Assembly (NCBI GenBank): GCA_965112735.1 | Contig: OZ218964.1 | Span: 1,364,001 to 1,428,000, forward strand | From: Phaeosaccion multiseriatum | Lineage: Eukaryota > Ochrophyta, other classes | Direction of reading: 5' to 3' | Length of the DNA: 64,000 bases | In this document: in pieces, positions 1-10,748 of the stretch | How positions within the stretch are numbered: the first letter of the stretch is position 1 | How the letters are laid out: each line of letters begins with the position of its first letter | The notes under the pieces: model-generated | Database searches by the model: none | The model's input: the letters and a program-made list of their open reading frames with translations, nothing else | What the model was told of the DNA's origin: nothing | Position numbers and translations under genes: made by a program

Positions 1-1510
1 TCTTGCCTTCTTCTTGACAACGCCTCGCCACCATCATCACTGCTTCTTCTTGCCCCCCGCCTGCCCTCATCAATCCCTCCGCCACGCCGCCCTCCTTTCA
101 CGCCTCCTCCTGTTGCTGCTGCCTCACCAAACAACACCGGCGCAACTCCTTCTCCTTCGGCGGCGGCACCCATGTTAACGCCCATATACCCTTCTTGCTT
201 TTGCCTGGGCTGCACCTCCTCGTGTTGTGCTATCCGCTGCTGCTCTCCCAGTTGCAGCTGTATCACCAACTGCTGTTGTTGCTCCTGCTGCTCCTGGTCC
301 TGCTGCTGCTGATGGAGCGAAGGAAAGAAGCGCTGCCGAGCATCCGCAGCCGCCGCAGCAGTTGGTGATATAGCAGCAGCTGGTGGCAGGCCGACGCCAA
401 AAGCGGCGCCCCTCTTACCCTCAGGCCCACCCCCTGCTGATAATGTATCACCAACTGCTTCTGCTCCCTTACCCTCCCTGACCTCGGCCACAAAGCGCAG
501 AGTGTCAAAGTCGAGGTTGCCCAAACCCTGCTCATACATCTGACGAGTAAGCATCTCCAGAGACAGAGAGGAGGAAGAGGCTGCACACGCAGCAATGGCC
601 ATGTGGTAAGTCGTCTGTGGAGGAAGTCAGGCAGAGAGAATGGGGGGGGGGGGTCGGAGAGGGAGAGGGGGGGGTCAGACAGACAAGAGAGAGGGGGAGA
701 GAAAGAGGACTCAGAGAGAGAGGGGGGAGTTCATTGAGAAAGAGAGGGGGGGAGGCGGGGGGTCAGGGAGACAAGAGAGACAACAGAGAGAGGGAGAGAG
801 AGAGAAAGAAAGAGGGTTCAGAGAGCGTGGGGGAAGTGTTCAGAGAGAGAAAGAGGGAGGGGTCAGAGAGACGAGAAAGGGAGAGGGGGAGCGTCAGTCA
901 TGCCAATTCTTACCATATCCGGCGTGACGTCATCCTTTTCCATGACGTTTAAAAGATCAAGCGCCTTGGCCCGCTGCCCACACCTGCCTAGCGCTCCAAT
1001 GGCGGCGTTGTACGCACTCACTGCAGCCGGAGGGGGCACGCTACCTTCCCCTCGCATTGTGTCCAACACATCCAGAGCTGCCTCCCATTGCCCGCCCCTG
1101 CCGCACGCGTCGATGGCCGAGGTGTAGCAGTAGATGTTGGCAGGGACGTCGTCAACATGCATACTGGCATGGTGGGGGAGGGGGAGGAGGAGGAGGAGGA
1201 GGAGGAGGAGGAGGAGGAGGAGGAGGAGGAGGAGGAGGAGGAGGAGGAGGAGGAGGAGGAGGTGAGGTGAGGAAAGACAGGAGGGGGGGGGTGGGAAGAC
1301 AGAAGGAGAGGGGAGGTGAGCCGAAGAGAAGAGAAGAAGGAGGTGAGCCTCTAACAAGTCCTCAATTTATAAAGCATGCATTCAAACACCCCCCCCCCCC
1401 CCCACATACACACGCACACACACGCACACACACACACACGCACACACGCACACACACACACGCACACACACACACACCACACACACACACACCACACACA
1501 CACATATATT

Positions 1511-1563
<53 letters not shown>

Positions 1564-1802
1564 GCCCTCACATGTCGAGTAGGTGCAGGGCCTTGTCGGG
1601 ATTCCTTGCCCTTGCGCAGGCATCGATGGCGGCCCCGTACGTCTCTGTGGACATGGCTTTGGGCCAGCGGCGGCGACACTCGTCCAGGAGGGAGAGAGCT
1701 TGCTTGAAGCCTTCGCTGCGCCCGCATGCAGCAATGGCGCTGCTGTAGCAAAACTGCAGGCGCAGAAGCAGTTGAGAGAGAGAAAGAGAGAGAGAGAAAG
1801 AG

Positions 1803-1837
<35 letters not shown>

Positions 1838-4800
1838 GGAGAGGTGAGAGAGGAAGGGAGGGGTTGGGAGGCATCCGTTATACTCCGCCGGGCTCCACCC
1901 AACCAGCTCACTCCACTCACTCACGCACTCACTCACTCTATCCCGCTCCACTCACTCACCAACTCATTATTCCACTCACTCATTCACTCACTCCACTCAC
2001 CTGCGTGGGAGCAAGGTGTTCCTCCTCCTCCATCCTCCTGAGCAAGTCCACCGCCACCTTGCCCGACAGCGCCTCCCCCTGGCGGGCACTCTCCGCACAC
2101 GCAGCTATGGCACATGCGTAGCTCGCTTGCGTAGGTGACGGCATGTCTCTCGCATTCCTCCTCCGCCCCCTTCCACCACCGTGACCACTATCATCACTCC
2201 TATAAGTACTACTACTACTACTACTGCTGCCGCTGGTGGTGGTGGTGCTGCTGCTGCTGCTGTCAGCCTGTGAGTGGTGCATGGAGTCCAACAGGGCCAC
2301 CGCCTCGTCCCTCCTCCCTGCCTGTGCGCATGCCCAGATGGCGGTGTTGATGGCTACGGCGTCGGGGGAGGTGTTAGGGTGGCGCTGCATCTCTCGCAGG
2401 AGCCGCAGTGCCACCTTCCACTCCCGCGCCTCTGCGCAAACCTTTTGGGTTGGTTGGATTTGGTTTGTGGGCCAAAGAGGGAGAAGAGGATAAGAGGATA
2501 AGAGGAGGAGGAGGAGGAGGAGGAGGAGGAGGAGGATAGTGCGAAGGGTGAATGATAGGAGGTGAGAGTGGTGTCCCTAGCGGGCGCAACGTGTAAACGC
2601 TCTCTCTCTCTACTCAACCTCTCTGCTTCACCTCTCTGCTTCACCTCTCTGCTTCACCTCTCTGCTTCACCTCTCTGCTTCACCTCTCTGCTTGACCTCT
2701 CTGCTTGACCTCTCTGCTTCACCTCTCTGCTTGACCTCACTGCTTGACCTCTCTGCTTCACCTCTCTGCTTCACCTCTCTGCTTGACCTCTCTGTTTCAC
2801 CTCTCTGCTTCACCTCTCTGCTTCACCTCTCTGGTTGACCTCTCTGACCTCTCTGCTTGACCTCTCTGCTTGACCTCTCTGCTTGACCTCTCTGCTTCAC
2901 CTCGCTGCTTGACCTCACTACTCACTTTGATAGCATTGGTGAAGCACTCTCTATCCGGCTCTAGGCCCGCGTCCACCATCTGCCTCAGCAGCTTCAGCGC
3001 CGCGACGCTGTCCTTCCCCTGAGCCAAGATGGCGCAGCCGTAAGAAAATGCATCAACCCCCAGACCCTTGCGTCTGCGGAGGGAGAGAGAGAGAGAGAGG
3101 GAGGAAGGAAGGAAGGGAGGAAGGAAGGAAGGAAGGAAGGAAGGAAGGAAGGAAGGAAGGAAGGAAGGAAAGAAGGAAGGAAGGAAGGAAGGAAAGCAGG
3201 GCTGAGGGGGGGGGAGAGCCTGTAAGGGAGTTCGGACGCTCGCGGCGTGGAGAGCCGAGAAGGGAAAAGAGCAAAAGAGGGGCGGCAGCAACACAACTTC
3301 CTCGATCGTCACGGTCATGAAAGCCCTATCTTCTCTTTCTTCTCCTCTCCGTTCTCCCTTGGCGTCCTTCCTGCCTGCCGTCCTCCCTCTCTCCTGGTTC
3401 TGCTCCCGTGACCCACCCACCTCATCTCCTGCAGCAGATTGATCGCTTGGCTGGCGTCTCCTGCCTGGAGAATACATGAGCAGCAGCAGCAGCAGCAGTT
3501 GGTGATACAATAGCAGCAGGAAAGGGAAGCTTTTTACAAAATGGACAGACGACGAGGCAACGCGTGAAGAGAAAGGATGACGACACCCCCACCCTCACCA
3601 CACGCACCCACACACGCACGCACGCACCTTGGCACATGCGTCCACAGCCCCGTTGAAGCAGTAGATGCTCGGCGGTAGGCCCCTCTCGTCCTCCATCTCC
3701 CTGAGGAAGGAGAGGGCATCCCCCACCCTCCCGTCCTTGGCCACGGCTGTGATGACGCTGCTGTACACGTAGGAGTTTGGAGGCACACCAGAGCGCTTCA
3801 TGTCCTCCCACACCTGCAGGGCCAGGTCAGAGCGTCGAGCGTCTGTACGGTGTGTGTGTGTGTGTGTATGTGTGTGTGTGTGTATGTGTATGTGTGTGTG
3901 TATGTGTGTGTGTATGTGGATGTGTGTGTGTGTGTGTGTGGATGTGTGTGTGGTGGGTGGGCGTGTATGTATGTGTGTGTGTGTGCGTGTGTGTGTCGTT
4001 GTAGAGGATTGAGTGAGGGACAAGGGGGTGAGCTCAAGTGCAACCCGCCGACACGACATAAAAACGCAGCACCGAAAGAGAGAGAAGCAGTCAAAGTGAG
4101 CGGTGCTTGTGGTGTGATGGGGGTGGGTAAGTCTTATGTAAGTCTTACGTAAGTCTTACGTACAAGGCTTATCTCATCATCTCACAAGCCACCATCCTGC
4201 CCCCGTACCTGCCAGCGCTCCGAGTACGGTGGAGAAGGAAGCCACAGTGGGCGTCACCCCCGGGGGGCCCCCGCCTCCCACCCTCCCCTCCATCCTGCCT
4301 CTCCTGCTCCTGTCGCCGCCTCTGGCTCCTTGGGCTCCTCCCCCTCCTTCCTCTTCTTGCCGGTGTGGGGCAGCGCCCGTCATCTCCGACAGCAGTTTGA
4401 CCGCGACTTCCCACTGCCCGCCTTTCTTGCACGCAGCCAGGACCTGTCGTGAAACGGTCGGAATCAGCAGGTGGCGCTTGCTTGCAGAGAAGTGATGATG
4501 GAACACAGCGATGAGATCGAACACTCCTGAATCGATGCAAAGCTCGCAAGCCCGCCCTGTCTGCCTTCACCCCTGCGCTGTCCTGCCCTTTGTCCTGCTC
4601 GCCTCCTCGCTCTCTCCCCCTCCTTCCCTCCCTCCCTCCCTCCCTCCCTCTTCTGCTTCGCCTCCTCCACCCCCACCTGATCGTAGCTGAAGGCATTGGG
4701 CCAGAATGGTCCAGCCTTCATCTTTGCAAGCAGCTCGACGGCCCTCTCCCACAGACCTGCTCCCTTGTAGGCTCTTAGCGCTGTGGAAGAGACAAAGCGG

Positions 4801-5474
4801 AGGCCGGGGGGGGGGGGGGGGGGAGGAGGAGGAGGAGGAGGGAGGAGGGAGGACAGACTTTGAGCAACTGGTCTCCTCCTCCTCCTCCTCCTGCTCCTCC
4901 CCAGGACATGCACCAAAGAATCATGATAGCACAATCAACTTGGTGAAGACACGCAAATGGGCGCAGCGCAGGGCGGGATGGGTACTGCTCATCTCTCGGT
5001 CCATTGCGATACGATAAAAATCCTCTCCCTCTCTCCGGCACTGCCTTGGCACCACCTACCCGCGTTGCACGCGTACGTGGAGCCTCTCTCCCCCTTCTCT
5101 GGGAAGAACATGCCCCTCACGATGTCATCCACATCCCTCCAGCGGTGGCGTCTGCTGAGGTCTTCAATCTTGCTTTCCACTGAGGCAGGACGGGTGTTGG
5201 GCTGCTGCTGCCGCGGAAGAGGGCGCTTCTTCCCAGCCACGTCGCCAGTATAGGCACGCATAGACTCCGGCCGACTCCTCATGCCGCTGCTACTGCTGGT
5301 AGTGGCTGTCTGCCGCCGCTCGTGGCCGAGTGGGCTGCCGCATCCCTTCCAATAGCGCACTCCCTCTCGCTGCTGGTGTTGCCGCTTGCGGGCCGGGGCT
5401 GTCTGGAAGGCACAGACACGGCCACAACCACACAGGGCTGCCACCGCAACCCCTCTGGCTGCTCTTCCTTTCAT
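1..5474 (-). CDS. Plastid-targeted pentatricopeptide repeat (PPR) protein, C-terminus beyond window
   Basis: Multi-exon PPR protein, presumably binding organellar RNA. Exons on the minus strand: 5474-5060, 4780-4677, 4443-4209, 3842-3628, 3464-3421, 3073-2926, 2441-2001, 1753-1572, 1163-914 and 614 to beyond base 1; the lengths agree with intron phases, giving at least 882 residues. I chose the ATG at 5474 because it opens a signal peptide (residues 1-22) followed by Ala-Phe-Gln-Thr-Ala-Pro, the red-complex-plastid targeting motif; in-frame ATGs at 5534 and 5525 are alternatives. Degenerate 35-residue PPR units run through all later exons, for example [20 protein letters not shown] across exons 2-3 and [12 protein letters not shown] in exon 10. 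Exon 7 carries a Ser/Thr-rich insertion. Exon 10 ends in a Gln- and Gly-rich low-complexity stretch still open at base 1. It shares a 311-bp head-to-head promoter with SMC6. The PPR assignment and targeting signal are seen; the RNA target is unknown. Confidence 0.88.
260..270 (-). repeat. Dispersed core GTTGGTGATAC, copy 1 (PPR exon)
   Basis: Inside PPR exon 10, flanked by CTG/CAG triplets. Read by the gene as Gln-Gln-Leu-Val-Ile-Gln. Confidence 0.7.
361..371 (+). repeat. Dispersed core, copy 2 (one mismatch, PPR exon)
   Basis: GTTGGTGATAT in CAG-rich context. The gene reads its complement as Ile-Ser-Pro-Thr-Ala, a different frame and strand from copy 1. Confidence 0.6.
445..455 (-). repeat. 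Dispersed core, copy 3 (PPR exon)
   Basis: Exact core. The gene reads it as Ala-Val-Gly-Asp-Thr, a third frame. Confidence 0.7.
1182..1262 (+). repeat. (GGA)n microsatellite
   Basis: Lies in a PPR intron just upstream of the exon 9 acceptor; on the gene's strand it is (CCT)n. Confidence 0.9.
1400..1562 (+). repeat. (CA)n microsatellite
   Basis: Follows the PPR exon 8 donor; on the gene's strand it is (GT)n starting within about 10 bases of the splice site. Confidence 0.9.
2612..2915. repeat. 15-bp minisatellite (CTCTCTGCTTCACCT)
   Basis: About 20 imperfect copies with CTTCACC/CTTGACC variants fill the PPR intron after exon 6. Confidence 0.9.
3098..3198 (+). repeat. (GGAA)n microsatellite
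   Basis: In a PPR intron upstream of the exon 6 acceptor; (TTCC)n on the gene's strand. Confidence 0.9.
3498..3508 (+). repeat. Dispersed core, copy 4 (PPR intron)
   Basis: Exact core within (CAG)n in the intron between PPR exons 4 and 5, about 33 bases upstream of the acceptor on the gene's strand, where it reads GTATCACCAACTGCTG. Confidence 0.7.
3849..4000 (+). repeat. (GT)n microsatellite
   Basis: In the PPR intron directly before the exon 4 acceptor; (AC)n on the gene's strand. Confidence 0.9.
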
Positions 5475-5785
5475 TTTCTTGCCGCTCACGGCTCTTGAAG
5501 CAGTCGCGATAGTCGCCCCAGCCATGGCCGGCATCAAGTGCCATCTGCCCCCCCCCCCCCCGATTGATTGATTCAAACTCGGACCAGAGTGGGGAGCGTT
5601 TATCAAAGGCAAAAAATGACCAACAAACGCGAAAAGGTGACATCGAAGACCTATAAGAGCCCCATCATTCAGCTGTGTCGAATGGATGTCAAGCGGAGGT
5701 GACAAGCGCCTGTCAGAGACTATCCAGCTTTTGAGATTTGAACCCCAATAGGTTGCCCTCCCCAGCCCACTCCAGCCCATTCTAG
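5475..5785. promoter_or_regulatory. Shared head-to-head promoter region, PPR / SMC6
   Basis: This 311-bp gap separates the start codons of two divergent genes, so it must hold both transcription start regions. It contains a poly-C run (about 5551-5562). I recognise no TATA box or other defined element. The promoter role is inferred from gene orientation only. Confidence 0.5.
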
Positions 5786-8700
5786 ATGACGAAGAAGCGC
5801 ACGAGGGTGGTGAAGGATGAGGACGTGGAGACTGAGGAGAAGACTGATGTGGAAGACGACTCCCCCCTCCTGAAACGGAAGCAAAGACGCACCAACGACG
5901 AAGAGGGGGAGGAGGAGTCAAAGGGGGGGGAGGATGATGAGTACGTTGGTGAAGAGCAGGAAGACGAAGACGATGATGAAAACGAGGTGGATATGATGAA
6001 AATGGAGCAGGAAGTCGTGGGAGACGATGAAGAAGAAGGAGAAGAAGAATATAGCGACAGTGATGGGGAGGACAGAAAGAGAGGTGAGTGGAGAGTCGAG
6101 TTTTCGCTTTGGTACAATGGCTCTGGCCGTCCCTAGTTTCCTTTCAATCTCCACATAGTCTCCCAGTCGCCCTTTTCTCGTGCCCCCCTCCCCCCTCCTC
6201 CTCTCCGTTTTCAAGGACGATGCCCCTTTTGGTCGTCCCCTGACTTCCCATCTGCTCTGCGATTGTGCTCGTTCTTCACGCCTACTACCTGGTCCTCCCC
6301 CTTGATATCTCCTCCGTTTCCCCTCCCCTTCTGGTCTTTTCTTTTCTCTCTCCCGCCCCTCTCCTGCCTTTCCACGCACCGGCGGACCCACGCCAAATGC
6401 CTCCCAACCCCCCTGCCTACCTGCCTGCCTACCTACCTGCAGGCTTTGGGGGAGAAGACAAGCAGACTGAGGCTGGCATAATTAGCAGCATCAACTGCAA
6501 GCACTTTATGTGTCACAAGAACCTGACTGTCAACCTGAACAGGTCAGTAGCAGCAGCTTTGGTCTCACGGCCGCCTCATTGCCCCGTCCCGTCGAGTGTC
6601 GGACGGCTTTTCTGCTTGACCTTTCGCTTCCACGAGCACCACTCCGGCCAGTGGCACTTCAACAGCCAGCACTCTCTTTGACGCCTTTTTATGCCCGACA
6701 AGCCCGTCTACACACAGTTCACGCTTTCCCCTCCCCCCCGCCCGCCCTGTCCTGTGTTTACACAACCATTGCCCTTGTCGTTTGGCCTCACTCCCCGGGC
6801 CTCCCCTCCCCACGGCGTGGCCAGGAACATCAACTTCATCAACGGTACCAACGGATCTGGCAAGAGCGCCATCCTCGCCGCGCTTCAGATCTGTCTCGGG
6901 GCACGAGCCAGTACCACGCACAGGGCCAAGAGCATGGAGGGTAAGTAAGCAGGGCACAGGCGTCATCACTTGGATGGGTGGGTGGGTGGGTGGGTGTATT
7001 TGGCCAGTCGCTCGCGGGGCTGTCTTTCGGGCTTTGTCTTTCCATTGAGAGGCTGTGCCTACCCATCTTCAACAGCAAGACAGTCTTCCCCCTCACGCAG
7101 CGTCTCTTCCCTCTCTCTCTCCCTCCGTCCGTCCTTCCCTCTCTCTTCCGGCCCTCCCCCCCCCTCCCTGTTCACCCCTCGCCTCCTTCTTCCTCCCCCC
7201 CCTCCCCCTCTCCCTCTTCCTCCCCCCTCCCTCCCCTCCCTCCCCTCCCTCCCACAACCAAAATCAAGGCTTGATTCGCAACGGTTACGCCGGCGACGCG
7301 GTGCTGGAGGTGACGCTCCTCAACGCGGAGGACGGCTTCCAATACAACGAGTACGGCGACACCATCACTGTCCGCAAGACCATCCGCCGAGGGGGAGGGG
7401 GCGCCTACGAGCTACTCGACTGTAACGGGCGAGTCGTGTCCAAGGAGCGCAAGGACCTTGACGCCATGCTGGACTACTTCAACATTCAGGTACTTCACTT
7501 TTATTGACTTACTTTAGGCATCACCTAAGAAACTGAATGATACTGTATGTATTGTACAATAATTCCTGCCCGTCGTGTTGTGGGGTTATTTCTTGCACAT
7601 TGCTCACTTTTGGTCGGGGTGGGGTTGGAGTTTGGGTGGGTTTTTGGGTTGGGCTGCACGAGAGGGAGAAGCGCCAAAGAATGTGTGTGTACATGTGTGT
7701 GTGTGTGTGCGTGCGTCTATGTGTGTATATCCATGTCTGTACATACTTGTTTTGTGTGTGTCCTCTCTTATCGCACACTGCATAACACGTAACGCTGCTT
7801 ACGTACGCATGCAAAAACGATATGGAATGCGTGATGGCACTATATACAATAACGATATGGAATATGGAATGCGTGATGGCACTATATAGGTGGAGAACCC
7901 GTGCTGCGTGCTCGACCAAGAGAGCTCAAAGAAGTTCCTCCAAGGTAGCGATAAAGACAAGTACTCCTTCTTCCTCAAGGTAGGCGGGGGGGGGGCGGGC
8001 ACAGGAGGGGAGGGGTGGGTACGGCCGGGGATAGAAGAGGGGAGGGGAGGGGAGGGGAGGGGAGGGGTGTTGATGAGGATGACGGTGGTGTTGATGGCAA
8101 TGACGATGCCGAATGACGAGTGGTGTTTGTTGCTTTGCCGCCCCACCCTCTCACTCACTCACTCACATCACAGGCGACGGAGCTGGAGCGCATCCACGCC
8201 GAGACCCTTGCGACCAACGTTTCCATCGCTCACAGCACCCAGGGGGCCAAGAACATTCAGACCAAGGTTCCTCTGGCCGCTGACTACATCACCGTCCTGC
8301 AGAGGGAGATGCACGAGCACGACCAGCTCGCCAAGAGAGAGACCAAACTCAGAGAGCATAAAGTCATGTGAGTGGAGAGGGGGAGAGAGAGAGAAAGAGA
8401 GAGAGCGAGGGGGGGGGGGGAGAGAGACAGTAGTGTATGAGAGGTAGAGAGAGACAGTAGTGTAGGAGAGATAGAGGGAGAGAGACAGAGAGAGTAGTGT
8501 GTGAGAGGTAGAGAGAGAGACAGTAGTGTGTGAGAGATATAGAGGAGAGACGGTAGTGTGTGAGAGATAGAGAGAGAGAGGGAGAGATAGAGATAGATAG
8601 AGAGAGACAGTAGTGTGTGAGAGATAGAGAGAGAGATAGAGAGAGATAGAGAGACGGTAGTGTGTGAGAGATAGAGAGAGATAGAGAGACGGTAGTGTGT

Positions 8701-10703
8701 GAGAGAGTAGTGTGTGTATGTGTTTTTAAGGGTGCGCACATGGGCAACGTATAAAGGAGTGTTGGGTGGGCAAGGGCGTGGGTGCTTCTTTTTCGTTGGC
8801 GCCTTCTTCTTTAAACGTCTCCTTCCTTCTCCTTCTCTCTCCTCCCGCGTGTACACACACACACACACACACACACACGCCTGCAAAGGTTCATGTGGCT
8901 GGACTATCGCATCGCTGTCGATAAAGTGGCGGTGGTGCAGAGGGAGATTTCTCGCTTCGGGGGCTTCCTCGAGAAGCTTGATAAGAGGCTTGAGGAATCC
9001 ACGGAGAAGAGCGCTGCGCACTCAAAGGAGGTTGCTGAGCTCAAGGAGAAGATGACCTCTCACGCAGGTACATTCATAGTGTTACGTAGTGCCTCCTCAA
9101 AACGCACAACATAAGCCTACGTACTGTTATTGTCTTGTCTTACTCATTGAATGATCTACTGCCATCACTCCCCTCACTCCCTGACACGCAGCGACCGTGC
9201 GCGAGCTGAAGGAGGAAGTGGGTGCGTGCGGCCAGGCGCTGGTTGCCGCTTCGAAGCCTGGCGAGGCGCTCACCAGTGACAAGGTGGGGAGGACAAGAGA
9301 GAGGGAGCGGGAGGGGAGGGAGGGAGGGAGGGAGGGAGGGCGGTGGGTGCTGAAAGGATCATCGTCGGCCTCCCTCCTCCTCCATCACTACGCCGCCCCC
9401 GCCGCCACCTGCTAACACTACCCAACGAAACCAACCGCCCAACCCCAATTCGATTTTGCATTCGACTCGACTCCCTCCTTGCAGGAAGACATCTTGGCGT
9501 CCATCGCAGAGCACAAGGCCGAGAAGCGAGGCTACAGGATCAAGATTGATGAGGCCAGGAGGGAGGCAATCCGCCGGGCCAAGAGCACAGAGCAGCAGCA
9601 GGTAAGTCGAGACTGTCTGTCATTGAAATGAGTTGACTTACTTGGGTCTCTTCTAGTTGACTTGGGTCTCTCTTCTAGTTCAGTTAATTTTGCTCCTAAA
9701 CTGAACAAGTGTAATCATTTGTTTGCCCAACCAACAGCTGGTGGCCAATCTGCAGCGTGTGGAGACGACTCTCCAGAACAACGCCGCCCAGCTGGCCAAG
9801 TGCGAGATGGAGCTCAACGCAGTGTCTGCCCACGGGCCCCAGCTACAGGAGCGCCTCAACGGGGTGGGGGGGCGGTACCAGCAGATGCAGAATGACCTCA
9901 AGGAGGAAGAGATGAGCCTCAAGTACATTAGGGAGGAGTTCGGCGGGGGCGGCAACGGGGGTTTGGCGGCGCTGGGGAAGGATTATCAGTCGCAGGTGAA
10001 CGCAGTGGGGCGCAATGCGAAGAGGTACGATCAAAGTATGACCCACACACACGGCACGGTGCTTGCAGGAAGAAGCGTGTGGTGGTGGTGGTGGTGGTGG
10101 TGGTGGTGGTGGTGGTTGTTGTTGTTGTTGTTGATGACGCGGTTGTCGATCGATGCTGCTGCGGCTGCTGCTGCTGGTGCTGCTGCTGCTGCTGTTGCCC
10201 TCATACCCATTGTGTGTATGCACATATCTCAGGTTTCAAAAGGTGCCCATCCCCGTCGGCCTGCGTGTGAAAGTAAACCCGCAGCACAAGGACTACGCGA
10301 GCTGTGCCGAGGGATGTATCGGCAACACCCTGCGCAGCTTCGTCGTCACCGACCACCGTGACAAGAACACCCTCATGGCCGTCCTTAGGGAGACCAAGTG
10401 CCCCGGTAAAGCCAATGTCTTTGTGCAGAGGGACCGACCCCGCTACCAAGTGGTGCAGATGCCCAGCGACCTTGTCACAACTGTCGCCGACGTGTTGGCC
10501 GTGGAGGACGATGTGGTGTACAACATGCTTGTGGATCAGAGCAAGATTGATATCACCGCTGTGTTCCCCTCCAAGCAGACGGCGATGGAGACACTCTTGC
10601 CCGGTCAGCAGTCGGGCAGATACAAGTTCTTGCATGGCGTTCTCACCGTCATCTACCCTACGGTTAGTCGGCATGCCTCATAAGTGCGTCCCCCTATTTG
10701 TGT

Positions 10704-10748
<45 letters not shown>

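Noticed and set aside
8401-9021. A 245-codon minus-strand Ser/Leu-rich frame
   Set aside because: It is the complement of the (GA)n tract in SMC6 intron 6.
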